From assembly GCF_030053895.1 (NCBI RefSeq), contig NZ_CP125781.1, forward strand, positions 1 to 64,000: DNA of 64,000 nucleotides, given 5' to 3'. Below are positions 43,915-52,621 of the stretch, one piece after another. This stretch comes from Trabulsiella odontotermitis. Lineage in GTDB: Bacteria; Pseudomonadota; Gammaproteobacteria; Enterobacterales; Enterobacteriaceae. The position numbers were made by a program, and so were the translations under genes. Position 1 is the stretch's first letter. Each line of letters opens with the position of its first letter. The notes under the pieces are model-generated. The model did not search any database and was not told the origin of the DNA. It worked only from the letters and a program-made list of their open reading frames with translations.

Positions 43915-44025
43915 AAAAAAAGCGGACCACGGGGTCCGCAAAAGTTCACGTTGGCTTTAGTTATTAGAGAGAAACTCTCTGAACGGGCGGTGGCTTCAAG
44001 GGTTAACGAGATACCGCTTCGTTTC
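43915..44025 (-). ncRNA. oxyS: Oxidative-stress small RNA OxyS
   Basis: OxyS is an Hfq-dependent RNA of about 110 nt induced by OxyR with hydrogen peroxide, repressing fhlA, rpoS and other targets. On the minus strand the sequence starts GAAACGAAGCGG and includes AACCCTTGAAG and AACTAAAGCCAACGTGAAC, known OxyS blocks. It ends in the stem GCGGACC-CCG-TGGTCCGC with a T run (43915-43921). It faces oxyR, as in E. coli. The 5' and loop regions differ in several bases from E. coli. Confidence 0.92.
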
Positions 44026-44119
44026 TGGGTGTATTATTGAACAGAAAGCTTGATAGGGATAATCGTTCGTTGCTATGCTACCTATCGCCATGAACTATCA
44101 TGGCGATGGAGGATGAATA
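44026..44119. promoter_or_regulatory. Divergent oxyR/oxyS promoter region
   Basis: This 94-bp spacer contains several ATAG/CTAT elements in the arrangement bound by OxyR and a perfect inverted repeat CGCCATG...CATGGCG at 44086-44105 next to the oxyR start. OxyR represses its own gene and activates oxyS from this region. Individual half-sites were not placed exactly. Confidence 0.7.
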
Positions 44120-45037
44120 ATGAATATTCGTGATCTTGAATACCTGGTAGCGTTAGCCGAACACCGCCATTTCCGTCGTGCCGCAGATTCCTGCCACGTC
44201 AGCCAGCCCACCCTGAGCGGGCAGATTCGTAAGCTGGAAGATGAGCTGGGTGTGATGCTGCTGGAACGCACCAGCCGTAAAGTGCTGTTCACCCAGGCAG
44301 GTTTGCTGCTGGTGGATCAGGCGCGGACTGTGCTGCGTGAGGTCAAAGTGCTCAAGGAGATGGCGAGTCAGCAGGGAGAAACCATGTCCGGGCCGTTGCA
44401 TATTGGCCTGATACCTACCGTCGGTCCTTATCTGTTGCCGCAGATTATCCCGATGCTGCACCAGACCTTCCCGAAACTCGAAATGTACCTCCACGAAGCG
44501 CAAACGCATCAACTGCTGGCGCAACTGGACAGCGGTAAACTCGACTGTGCCATTCTGGCGCTGGTGAAAGAGAGTGAAGCGTTTATTGAAGTCCCGCTGT
44601 TCGATGAGCCGATGCTGCTGGCGATCTACGAAGATCACCCGTGGGCGAATCGCGAGCGTGTCGCCATGTCCGATCTGGCCGGTGAAAAGCTGTTGATGCT
44701 GGAAGACGGGCACTGCCTGCGTGATCAGGCGATGGGTTTCTGCTTTGAAGCGGGCGCTGACGAAGACACGCATTTCCGCGCGACCAGTCTGGAAACGCTG
44801 CGCAACATGGTGGCTGCCGGTAGCGGCATCACGCTGTTGCCCGCACTGGCCGTGCCGCAGGAACGTAAACGCGACGGCGTGATTTATCTGCCGTGCATTA
44901 AGCCGGAACCGAAACGTACGGTGGGTCTGGTTTATCGTCCTGGATCACCGCTGCGCAGCCGCTATGAGCAGTTGGCAGAGGCCATCCGTGGTGCGATGGA
45001 TGGCCATTTCGATAAGCCGTTAAAAGAGGCGGTTTAA
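44120..45037 (+). CDS. oxyR: Hydrogen peroxide-sensing regulator OxyR
   Basis: A 305-residue LysR-type activator of the peroxide response (katG, ahpCF, oxyS). The N-terminal helix-turn-helix is in residues 1-60 (MNIRDLEYLVALAEH). The redox pair Cys199 and Cys208 appears in GHCLRDQAMGFC and forms the regulatory disulfide. Its end overlaps the end of convergent sthA by 18 bp. Confidence 0.98.
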   Translation: MNIRDLEYLVALAEHRHFRRAADSCHVSQPTLSGQIRKLEDELGVMLLERTSRKVLFTQAGLLLVDQARTVLREVKVLKEMASQQGETMSGPLHIGLIPTVGPYLLPQIIPMLHQTFPKLEMYLHEAQTHQLLAQLDSGKLDCAILALVKESEAFIEVPLFDEPMLLAIYEDHPWANRERVAMSDLAGEKLLMLEDGHCLRDQAMGFCFEAGADEDTHFRATSLETLRNMVAAGSGITLLPALAVPQERKRDGVIYLPCIKPEPKRTVGLVYRPGSPLRSRYEQLAEAIRGAMDGHFDKPLKEAV

Positions 45038-46420
45038 GCCGTTCAGCGCCGCTACCCGATAGGCTTCCGCCATGGTCGGGTAGTTGAAGGTGGTGTTAAC
45101 GAAGTATTCAATGGTGTTGCCACCACCTTTCTGCTCCATAATCGCCTGACCGATGTGAATAATCTCGGCTGCGCGCTCGCCAAAGCAGTGAATGCCCAGA
45201 ATCTCTTTCGTCTCACGGTGGAAGAGAATTTTGAGCGTCCCGACGTTCATTCCAACAATTTGCGCCCGCGCCAGATGCTTAAACTGCGCGCGTCCCACTT
45301 CGTATGGCACTTTCATCGCCGTCAGTTGCTGCTCGGTTTTGCCGACCGAGCTGATTTCCGGAATGGTATAGATGCCGGTGGGAATGTCTTCCACCAGATG
45401 CGCGGTGGCTTCGCCTTTGATCATCGCCTGTGCGGCAATGCGACCCTGATCGTATGCTGCTGAGGCGAGGCTCGGGTAGCCGATCACGTCGCCCACCGCA
45501 TAGATGTGCGGCAGCGCAGTCTGGTACATGCTGTTGACCTTCAGTTGGCCGCGGTTGTCCGCTTCCAGACCGATGTTTTCCAGCGCCAGCGAGTCGGTAT
45601 TACCGGTTCGTCCGTTAGCATACAGCAGGCAGTCGGCTTTGAGTTTTTTCCCGGATTTCAGGTGCATGATGACACCGTCATCCGTCCCTTCAATTTTCTC
45701 GTACTCTTCATTGTGGCGAATGACCACGCCGCTGTTCCAGAAGTGGTAAGAGAGGGAATCCGACATCTCCTGATCGAGAAACGCCAGCAGACGGTCGCGG
45801 GTGTTGATCAGATCTACTTTCACGCTCATTCCGCGGAAGATAGACGCATATTCGCAGCCGATCACCCCGGCGCCGTAGATAATCACGTGGCGCGGTTCGT
45901 GGTGCATCGACAGGATAGAGTCGCTGTCATAAATGCGCGGATGCGAAAAATCAACATCGTTCGGGTGGTACGGGCGCGAGCCGCAGGCGATAACAAACTT
46001 GTCTGCAGTGACCGTTTCGACGGAGCCGTCGTGGCACTCCAGCGCCAGGGTGTGTTCGTCAACGAAATGGGCGTTGCCCTGCAAAATCTCGCAGTGGTTG
46101 CGCTCATAAAAACCTTGCCGCATCTGCGTTTGCTGATTAATGACGCTGTCGGCGTGATTGAGGATATCGGCAAAAGAGGAGCGGAGGAGTCGGGTGTGAT
46201 CGCTGTAGAGGGGGTTCTGGTTGAATTCGATGATGCGGCTGACCGCGTGTCGCAGCGCCTTCGACGGGATAGTCCCCCAGTGAGTACAACCGCCGCCGAC
46301 GTTATGATAACGCTCAATAACGGCGACACGGGCTCCCTGCTTCACCAGACCCATTGCAGCACCTTCGCCGCCGGGGCCGGAACCTATCACAATTGCATCA
46401 TAATCGTAGGAATGTGGCAT
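45020..46420 (-). CDS. sthA: Soluble pyridine nucleotide transhydrogenase
   Basis: SthA (UdhA) transfers hydride between NADPH and NAD, mainly to reoxidise NADPH. The 466-residue flavoprotein has FAD motif AIVIGSGPGGEGAA near the start, an NAD(P)-binding GAGVIGCEYA near residue 185 and the C-terminal dimer domain. In the disulfide-reductase position it has GGGCTHWGTIPS, with threonine instead of the second cysteine, as expected for transhydrogenases. Confidence 0.97.
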   Translation of the reverse strand: MPHSYDYDAIVIGSGPGGEGAAMGLVKQGARVAVIERYHNVGGGCTHWGTIPSKALRHAVSRIIEFNQNPLYSDHTRLLRSSFADILNHADSVINQQTQMRQGFYERNHCEILQGNAHFVDEHTLALECHDGSVETVTADKFVIACGSRPYHPNDVDFSHPRIYDSDSILSMHHEPRHVIIYGAGVIGCEYASIFRGMSVKVDLINTRDRLLAFLDQEMSDSLSYHFWNSGVVIRHNEEYEKIEGTDDGVIMHLKSGKKLKADCLLYANGRTGNTDSLALENIGLEADNRGQLKVNSMYQTALPHIYAVGDVIGYPSLASAAYDQGRIAAQAMIKGEATAHLVEDIPTGIYTIPEISSVGKTEQQLTAMKVPYEVGRAQFKHLARAQIVGMNVGTLKILFHRETKEILGIHCFGERAAEIIHIGQAIMEQKGGGNTIEYFVNTTFNYPTMAEAYRVAALNGLNRLF

Positions 46421-46620
46421 GGTAAGGCTTACCTGTTCTTATACATAAAAGCAACAGAATAATAACATCATCAGCGCGATAACCCAATTATCGTTGTGCT
46501 TTTTTGCCGCGCGAAAGCACATACAGCGCGTAAACAATCATTCACAAAGCTGTGCAAATCACGTAGCGTTATTCTCTGGTATAGTGCCAGCAGGGCCTTT
46601 GGAAGGATTCAGACATCGTG

Positions 46621-47268
46621 ATGGGCGTAAGAGCGCAACAAAAAGAGAAAACCCGGCGTTCGCTGGTCGAAGCCGCATTTAGTCAGTTAAGCGCTGAGCG
46701 CAGTTTCGCAAGCCTGAGCCTGCGCGAAGTGGCGCGCGAGGCCGGGATTGCGCCAACTTCTTTCTACCGGCATTTCCGTGACGTGGATGAGCTTGGGCTA
46801 ACGATGGTCGACGAAAGCGGTCTGATGCTGCGCCAGCTGATGCGGCAGGCGCGTCAACGCATTGCCAAAGGCGGCAGCGTGATCCGCACCTCCGTCTCCA
46901 CATTTATGGAATTTATTAGTAATAACCCTAACGCCTTCCGCTTATTGTTGCGCGAACGTTCCGGAACATCTCCCGCGTTTCGTGCCGCTGTCGCGCGTGA
47001 AATTCAGCACTTTATTGCGGAACTCGCGGACTATCTGGAAATCGAAAACCATATGCCGCGCGCCTTTACCGAAGCACAGGCTGAAGCGATGGTCACCATC
47101 GTGTTCAGCGCAGGCGCGGAGGCGCTGGATGTTGGCGCGGAACAGCGTCGGCAATTAGAAGAGCGACTGGTTTTACAGCTGCGGATGATCTCCAAAGGCG
47201 CGTATTACTGGTATCGCCGGGAGCAGGAAAAGAGTTCACATCATTCCGACCAGGTGAAGGAAAAGTAA
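46621..47268 (+). CDS. fabR: Fatty acid biosynthesis repressor FabR (TetR family)
   Basis: FabR represses fabA and fabB in response to the balance of unsaturated and saturated acyl-ACP/CoA. ATG 46621 gives 215 residues beginning MGVRAQQKEKTRRSLVEAAF; the GTG just before it is less likely. The TetR helix-turn-helix lies at about 30-55 (SLREVAREAGIAPTSFYRHFRD). Its stop overlaps the yijD start (TAATG), so the two are coupled. The 200-bp gap to sthA holds the divergent promoters. Confidence 0.97.
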   Translation: MGVRAQQKEKTRRSLVEAAFSQLSAERSFASLSLREVAREAGIAPTSFYRHFRDVDELGLTMVDESGLMLRQLMRQARQRIAKGGSVIRTSVSTFMEFISNNPNAFRLLLRERSGTSPAFRAAVAREIQHFIAELADYLEIENHMPRAFTEAQAEAMVTIVFSAGAEALDVGAEQRRQLEERLVLQLRMISKGAYYWYRREQEKSSHHSDQVKEK

Positions 47269-47627
47269 TGAAACAGTCAGTGCAGGATAAAGGTACGCTC
47301 TTGCTGGCCCTGGTTGCCGGCTTATCGATCAACGGTACATTTTCAGCGGTTTTTAGCTCCATTGTACCTTTCTCCATTTTCCCGATTATCTCGCTGTTGC
47401 TGGCGGCTTATTGCCTGCATCAGCGCTATCAGAACCGCACCATGCCGGTCGGCCTGCCGGGTCTGGCCGCGGCTTTTTTTATCCTTGGTGTGCTGCTTTA
47501 CAGCACCGTCGTGCGCGCAGAATACCCGGATATCGGCTCTAACTTCCTGCCAGCCGTGTTGTCGGTGGTGATGGTATTCTGGATTGGTTTCCGTCTGCGC
47601 AGCCGCAAAGACGACATTTCAGAATAA
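47268..47627 (+). CDS. yijD: Inner-membrane protein YijD
   Basis: A 119-residue protein of unknown function with about four hydrophobic segments, cotranscribed with fabR. Its start overlaps the fabR stop. In E. coli trmA lies next to it on the opposite strand; here a terminator and then sbp follow. Confidence 0.93.
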   Translation: MKQSVQDKGTLLLALVAGLSINGTFSAVFSSIVPFSIFPIISLLLAAYCLHQRYQNRTMPVGLPGLAAAFFILGVLLYSTVVRAEYPDIGSNFLPAVLSVVMVFWIGFRLRSRKDDISE

Positions 47628-47632
47628 CCCTG

Positions 47633-47662
47633 AAAACCCCCGCGATGCAGCCGGGGGTTTTT
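47633..47662 (+). terminator. Rho-independent terminator after fabR-yijD
   Basis: AAAACCCCC (47633-47641) pairs with GGGGGTTTTT (47653-47662) around an 11-nt loop. It can work in both directions and sits at the yijD|sbp synteny break. Confidence 0.85.
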
Positions 47663-47773
47663 ATTTCTCTGATTTATGCTCTCAGGTTATAGCAAATCTT
47701 TTTTTATTCTTTAATCATTGGATCGCTTTCTGGCAGGCTGTTTTCATCACAACACAGCATAAGAGAGCGGGCG

Positions 47774-48763
47774 ATGAAAAAGTGGCATTTGGGGTTAACG
47801 CTTTTGCTGGTCTCTACCAGCATTCTGGCAAAGGATATTCAGTTACTAAACGTATCGTATGATCCGACACGCGAACTGTACGAGCAATACAACAAAGCGT
47901 TCAGCGCACACTGGAAACAGGAAACCGGCGATAACGTCGTCATTCGCCAGTCACATGGCGGGTCTGGTAAACAGGCCACGTCGGTGATCAACGGTCTTGA
48001 AGCGGACGTGGTCACCCTCGCGCTGGCCTATGACGTTGACGCCATTGCCGAGCGCGGGCGCATCGATAAAAACTGGATCAAACGCCTGCCGGATAACTCC
48101 GCGCCGTACACCTCCACCATCGTTTTCCTGGTGCGTAAAGGCAACCCGAAACAGATCCACGACTGGAACGATTTGATTAAGCCGGGCGTGTCGATTATCA
48201 CCCCGAACCCGAAAAGCTCCGGTGGCGCACGCTGGAACTATCTGGCGGCCTGGGGCTATGCGCTGCACCATAACAACGGTGATCAGGCAAAAGCGCAGGA
48301 ATTCGTGAAAGCGCTGTTTAAAAATGTGGAAGTGCTGGATTCCGGCGCTCGCGGCGCCACCAACACCTTCGTAGAACGCGGTATCGGCGATGTGCTGATT
48401 GCCTGGGAAAACGAAGCGCTGCTGGCAACTAACGAGCTGGGTAAAGACAAATTTGAAATCGTTACCCCGAGCGAGTCGATTCTGGCTGAGCCGACCGTTT
48501 CTGTCGTCGACAAAGTCGCCGAGAAAAAAGGGACTCAGGCAGTGGCGGAAGCTTACCTGAAATATCTCTATTCACCGGAAGGTCAGGAGATTGCCGCGAA
48601 GAACTTCTATCGCCCGCGCGATCCGGCGATAGCGAAAAAATATGACAGCGCATTCCCGAAACTGAAACTGTTCACTATTGATGAAGAGTTCGGCGGCTGG
48701 ACGAAAGCGCAGAAAGAGCACTTCTCCAGTGGCGGTACCTTCGACCAGATCAGCAAGCGATAA
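47774..48763 (+). CDS. sbp: Periplasmic sulfate-binding protein Sbp
   Basis: Sbp delivers sulfate to the CysTWA ABC importer. The 329-residue precursor has a signal peptide (MKKWHLGLTLLLVSTSILA) cleaved before KDIQLLNVSYDP. The anion-binding motifs QSHGGSGKQ, PNPKSSGGARWNYLAAWGY and SGARGATNTFVERGIGDVLI are conserved. Expression normally needs CysB; the 111 bp upstream (47663-47773) should hold its site, which I could not define. Confidence 0.97.
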   Translation: MKKWHLGLTLLLVSTSILAKDIQLLNVSYDPTRELYEQYNKAFSAHWKQETGDNVVIRQSHGGSGKQATSVINGLEADVVTLALAYDVDAIAERGRIDKNWIKRLPDNSAPYTSTIVFLVRKGNPKQIHDWNDLIKPGVSIITPNPKSSGGARWNYLAAWGYALHHNNGDQAKAQEFVKALFKNVEVLDSGARGATNTFVERGIGDVLIAWENEALLATNELGKDKFEIVTPSESILAEPTVSVVDKVAEKKGTQAVAEAYLKYLYSPEGQEIAAKNFYRPRDPAIAKKYDSAFPKLKLFTIDEEFGGWTKAQKEHFSSGGTFDQISKR

Positions 48764-48778
48764 ATACGGAAAAAGTAT

Positions 48779-48800
48779 GCGGCCCTGCGGGGCCGTTTTT
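48779..48800 (+). terminator. Rho-independent terminator of sbp
   Basis: GCGGCCC and GGGCCG form a stem with a short loop followed by TTTTT, 15 bp after the sbp stop. Confidence 0.85.
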
Positions 48801-48856
48801 ATTTGGTCATCATTATGCTGTACTCTTCCGGTTCGCCTTCAACCAGAGAAAGCACA

Positions 48857-49612
48857 ATGAGAAGAATACGACGTATATTGCTGGTGTTGCTGATTATCGT
48901 GGTGGCTGCCATCGCTGGCGGCTGGTTCTGGCTGCATTCCGGCAACCCCGACGCGCTGCGTGACAAAGTATTAGGTGAATGCGTGCCCAGGGCGCAACAG
49001 CAGCAGCCGACCGCGCCCTGTGACGAGGTGAATTTGCAGGGCGGCTATGTCCTGTTCAAAGATCGCAACGGTCCGTTGCAGTATCTGTTGATGCCAACGT
49101 ACCGTATCAACGGCACCGAAAGCCCGTTGCTGCTCGACCCACGAACCCCGAACTTTTTCTGGCAGGCATGGCAGGGGCGTAACATGCTGAGCAAACGTCG
49201 CGGCGCGCCGGTACCGGATGAGGCCGTCTCACTGGCGATCAACTCGCGCATTGGCCGGACGCAGAACCATTTCCATATTCATATTTCCTGCCTGCGAAAA
49301 GATATCCGCGAACAGCTTAACGGCGACATGGCGTCCATTAGCACGCGCTGGCTGCCGCTGCCGGGCGGGCTAATGGGCCATGAATATCTGGCACGACGGG
49401 TCACGGAAACCGAACTGGCGCAGCGCAGCCCGTTCCTGATGCTGGCGGAAGAGGTGCCGGAAGCGCGCGAACATATGGGACGTTTTGCGCTGGCGATGGT
49501 GCAACAGAGCGATGGCACCTTTGTGCTGCTTGCCACCGAGCGCAATCTGCTGACATTCAACCTGGCGTCTTCGGAAGAAATTCAGGATCATCAATGCGAT
49601 ATTCTGCAATAA
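48857..49612 (+). CDS. cdh: CDP-diacylglycerol pyrophosphatase
   Basis: Cdh hydrolyses CDP-diacylglycerol to phosphatidate and CMP. ATG 48857 gives 251 residues, equal to E. coli; an upstream in-frame start adds 18 unrelated residues. The N-terminus is a single membrane anchor with a positive start (MRRIRRILLVLLIIVV). The HIT-like histidine motif is NHFHIHISC near residue 152. It lies between sbp and a transporter gene. Confidence 0.95.
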   Translation: MRRIRRILLVLLIIVVAAIAGGWFWLHSGNPDALRDKVLGECVPRAQQQQPTAPCDEVNLQGGYVLFKDRNGPLQYLLMPTYRINGTESPLLLDPRTPNFFWQAWQGRNMLSKRRGAPVPDEAVSLAINSRIGRTQNHFHIHISCLRKDIREQLNGDMASISTRWLPLPGGLMGHEYLARRVTETELAQRSPFLMLAEEVPEAREHMGRFALAMVQQSDGTFVLLATERNLLTFNLASSEEIQDHQCDILQ

Positions 49613-49638
49613 CTCACTAACTCTGGCATTTACCTGTC

Positions 49639-49679
49639 TCTCCTGTCGTCGTATTCTTGCTGAAAAAAACGACAGGAGA
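49639..49679 (+). promoter_or_regulatory. Hairpin hiding the ribosome site of the SLC13-type transporter
   Basis: TCTCCTGTCGT (49639-49649) and ACGACAGGAGA (49669-49679) are perfectly complementary over 11 bp with a 19-nt loop. An outer CCTG/CAGG pairing (49633-49636 with 49680-49683) extends the stem past a 2-nt bulge. The ribosome site AGGAG (49674-49678), 6 bases before the ATG at 49685, is buried in the right arm. No T run follows. A translational switch or a dyad operator are both possible. Confidence 0.65.
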
Positions 49680-49684
49680 CAGGC

Positions 49685-50986
49685 ATGTCCTGGTTTTCAC
49701 ACCCTCTGTTCCTCCCTTCTCTGATTGTTGGCGTCACCATCCTGTTATGGGCGACGTCGCTATTGCCGGAATTCATCACCGCGCTGCTGTTCTTTACGGT
49801 AGCGATGATGGCAAAAGTTGCCCCGGCAGAGATGATTTTCGGCGGCTTCGCCTCTTCCGCCTTCTGGCTGGTGTTCAGCGGGTTTGTCCTCGGGATCGCC
49901 ATTCGTAAAACCGGGCTGGCCGACCGGGCGGCGCGCGCGTTGTCGGCGCGGCTGACTGACTCGTGGCTGCAAATGGTCGCCAGCGTGGTGTTGCTCAGCT
50001 ATGCGCTGGCGTTTGTCATGCCGTCGAACATGGGGCGCATTGCCTTGTTAATGCCGGTAGTGGCGGCGATGGCGGCCCGCGCCGGTATCCATGAAAACAC
50101 CCGCGCCTGGTACGGGCTGGCGCTGGCGGTTGGTTTCGGTACCTTCCAGCTCTCTGCCACCATCCTGCCGGCAAACGTGCCGAATCTGGTGATGAGCGGG
50201 GCGGCGGAAGGCTCTTACGGTGTTCATCTCAACTACGTTCCCTATCTGTTGCTGCATACGCCGGTGCTGGGGTGGCTGAAAGGCATGATTTTGATTGGCC
50301 TGATTTGCTGGCTGTTTCCAGGTAAACCGCACGCGCCGCGCGAGCTGACGCCCCCGCCGCCGATGAGCGCGGACGAAAAACGGCTGGCCTGGATGCTCGC
50401 GGTGGTGCTGACCCTGTGGGTCACCGAGAGCTGGCACGGCATTGGCCCCGCATGGACCGGGCTTGCCGCTGCTTGTGTGACGCTGCTGCCGCGCATCGGG
50501 TTTATCAGCGGAGAAGAGTTCTCGACCGGCGTGAATATTCGCACCTGCATTTACGTCGCCGGGATCCTCGGGCTTGCCATTATTGTCACGCAAACCGGTA
50601 TTGGTGATGCGGTGGGCGATGCGCTACTGAAGGTAATGCCGCTTGACCCGCAACGTCCATTCGTCAGCTTCCTGGCATTGACCGGGATCACCACGGCACT
50701 GAACTTCATCATGACCGCTAACGGCGTACCGGCGCTGTATACGACGTTTGCGCAGAGCTTTTCCGATGCCACCGGATTCCCGCTGTTAAGCGTGATCATG
50801 ATTCAGGTGCTGGGGTATTCCACACCGCTGTTGCCATATCAGGCGTCGCCGATTGTGGTGGCGATGGGGTTAGGAAAGGTGCCTGCGCGGGCGGGGATGA
50901 TGCTGTGTGTGGCGCTGGCGTTAGCGAGCTATCTGATTCTGCTGCCGCTGGATTATCTGTGGTTCAGGATGTTGGGTCAGTTGTAG
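49685..50986 (+). CDS. SLC13/DASS-family anion transporter
   Basis: A 433-residue inner-membrane protein with about 11 helices in the divalent anion:sodium symporter superfamily. It has the two related hairpin/unwound motifs of that fold, seen as AFVMPSNMGRIALLMPVVAAMA in the first half and TTALNFIMTANGVPALYT in the second. Substrates of the family include sulfate, di- and tricarboxylates; none is assigned here. Position after cdh and near sbp is suggestive but not proof of sulfate transport. In E. coli tpiA follows cdh directly. Confidence 0.82.
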   Translation: MSWFSHPLFLPSLIVGVTILLWATSLLPEFITALLFFTVAMMAKVAPAEMIFGGFASSAFWLVFSGFVLGIAIRKTGLADRAARALSARLTDSWLQMVASVVLLSYALAFVMPSNMGRIALLMPVVAAMAARAGIHENTRAWYGLALAVGFGTFQLSATILPANVPNLVMSGAAEGSYGVHLNYVPYLLLHTPVLGWLKGMILIGLICWLFPGKPHAPRELTPPPPMSADEKRLAWMLAVVLTLWVTESWHGIGPAWTGLAAACVTLLPRIGFISGEEFSTGVNIRTCIYVAGILGLAIIVTQTGIGDAVGDALLKVMPLDPQRPFVSFLALTGITTALNFIMTANGVPALYTTFAQSFSDATGFPLLSVIMIQVLGYSTPLLPYQASPIVVAMGLGKVPARAGMMLCVALALASYLILLPLDYLWFRMLGQL

Positions 50987-50997
50987 TGGTTTTGTAG

Positions 50998-51024
50998 GGC
51001 GGGTAAGCGCAAGCGCCACCCGCC
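50998..51024. repeat. REP-like palindrome before tpiA
   Basis: GGCGGGT and ACCCGCC arms around AAGCGCAAGCGCC, preceded by TGTAG, resemble a repetitive extragenic palindrome. It sits between the convergent transporter and tpiA genes, a usual place for such elements. Confidence 0.65.
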
Positions 51025-51033
51025 ACAATGGCA

Positions 51034-51801
51034 TTACGCTTGTTTTGCCGCTTCTGCTGCTTTAACGATCACCGCGAAAGCATCTGCTTTCAGGGATGCG
51101 CCGCCAACCAGCGCGCCGTCGATGTCCGGCTGAGTGAACAGTTCTGCTGCGTTAGACGCGTTAACAGAACCGCCGTACTGGATAATGACCTGCTGAGCAA
51201 TTTTCGCGTCAGCTTTCGCAATATGGTCACGGATAAATTTATGCACCGCCTGCGCCTGAGCCGGGGTCGCAGATTTGCCGGTACCGATCGCCCAGACGGG
51301 TTCGTAAGCGATAACCACGCCTTCGAACGCGGAAGCGCCCTGCGTTTTCAGTACGGCGTCAATCTGACGTGCGCACACTTCTTCGGTTTTGCCCGCTTCG
51401 TTTTCCGCTTCGGTTTCACCGATGCACAGGACCGGAATCAGACCCTGCTCTTTCAGCACGGCAAATTTTTTGGCGATGAATTCGTCAGATTCTTTGTGGT
51501 AGGTGCGACGCTCAGAGTGGCCGATGATGATGTATTTCGCGCCGATATCTTTCAGCATCTCAGCGGAGGTTTCACCGGTGAATGCGCCGGACAGGTTAAC
51601 GTCAACATTCTGCGCGCCCAGGATGATGTGGCTGCCCGCAGCGGCCTGTTTCGCCAGATCAAGGTACATTTCCGGCGGAGCGATAGCTACGTCACAACCC
51701 GTTACGCCTGCCAGCTCTTTACGCAGGTTCGCAACCAGTTCGTTAACCATGTGGCGGCTGCCGTTCAGTTTCCAGTTACCCATCACTAAAGGATGTCGCA
51801 T
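51034..51801 (-). CDS. tpiA: Triosephosphate isomerase
   Basis: TpiA interconverts dihydroxyacetone phosphate and glyceraldehyde 3-phosphate. The 255-residue TIM barrel has the catalytic Lys in MGNWKLNGS, the His in IIGHSERR and the Glu in AYEPVWAIGTG. It is a single-gene unit with a 109-bp gap to yiiQ. Confidence 0.99.
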   Translation of the reverse strand: MRHPLVMGNWKLNGSRHMVNELVANLRKELAGVTGCDVAIAPPEMYLDLAKQAAAGSHIILGAQNVDVNLSGAFTGETSAEMLKDIGAKYIIIGHSERRTYHKESDEFIAKKFAVLKEQGLIPVLCIGETEAENEAGKTEEVCARQIDAVLKTQGASAFEGVVIAYEPVWAIGTGKSATPAQAQAVHKFIRDHIAKADAKIAQQVIIQYGGSVNASNAAELFTQPDIDGALVGGASLKADAFAVIVKAAEAAKQA

Positions 51802-51910
51802 TTCAATTCTCCACGCTACAAAAGCGAATTAAGGAATATGGCCGCCCCTCAGGGCAGCATGGTCTGTGAAACAGTATAGAGATTGATAACCCGGATGGCT
51901 TTGCTTTTTA

Positions 51911-52510
51911 TCATTTATTGTTGCTCTCGAGGGTCTCAGATAGCGCCAGCTTAATCGGTTCAACAGCGAAGGTCAGCCCTTTTTCGCCGTTATCTGCCAC
52001 CACATAGCGAATCGCACCTTCTGCGGCCGCGTAGTAGTGTTTGCCTTTGCCGAGGGTCAGCAGCTTTTGCAGCTTTTGCAGACTTTGTGGCTTGGTTAGC
52101 GCCGGGGTAAAGGTGCGGATGAGGGCGGCCATATATTCCAGCGCTTTATCTCTGGCCGCCTTTTTTTCCGGCCCCTGAATCGGTAGCCAGGTGACCTGCA
52201 TGGATTTTATTTTCAGCGTACCGCGCTCAAGGGCGGTAGACGCGTACAGGTTTTCGTTAATTTTGGTGGCGGCGCGGGTGAGATTGAGCGGGTCGCGGCT
52301 GCCGCCAATGGAACGAAATTCGTTAAGCGTGAGGGCGGGATTATCGGCGTTGAATTTTTCCCGGAACTGGCTGATGGAGAGATCGAACGTGGGCGCACCC
52401 GGCAGCAGGTACGGCGCCGTCGTGGTTGCGGGCACATCGGCCGACAACGCGCGATAACTTGCCAGCGTGACGGCAAGCGTTAACAAACACAGCGATAGCC
52501 ACTTTTTCAT
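51911..52510 (-). CDS. yiiQ: DUF1454 protein YiiQ
   Basis: A 199-residue exported protein of unknown function. ATG 52510 gives MKKWLSLCLLTLAVTLASYRALSA, a clear signal peptide, and the family length. The body (PYLLPGAPTFDLSISQFREKFN) is conserved. It is divergent from yiiR. Confidence 0.92.
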   Translation of the reverse strand: MKKWLSLCLLTLAVTLASYRALSADVPATTTAPYLLPGAPTFDLSISQFREKFNADNPALTLNEFRSIGGSRDPLNLTRAATKINENLYASTALERGTLKIKSMQVTWLPIQGPEKKAARDKALEYMAALIRTFTPALTKPQSLQKLQKLLTLGKGKHYYAAAEGAIRYVVADNGEKGLTFAVEPIKLALSETLESNNK

Positions 52511-52621
52511 CTTACCATCCTCGGATCCTTTGCTGACGATTAAAACGGGAAGCGTCCGGCTTGTCAAAAAGAGACGTTACCAGGGTAAACTACGCGCCAC
52601 GACGAGAATAAGGAATGGGAA

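Noticed and set aside
43915..43945. Hairpin after argH taken as the argH terminator
   Set aside because: The T run is on the minus strand; on the plus strand the stem is preceded by A residues and followed by AAAAG. It is the OxyS terminator.
45020..45037. 18-bp overlap of oxyR and sthA 3' ends as a frameshift or annotation error
   Set aside because: Both C-termini match their families in full, so it is a genuine convergent overlap.
45506..46462. Plus-strand frame of 318 codons opposite sthA
   Set aside because: Antisense shadow of the complete sthA gene with no start signal.
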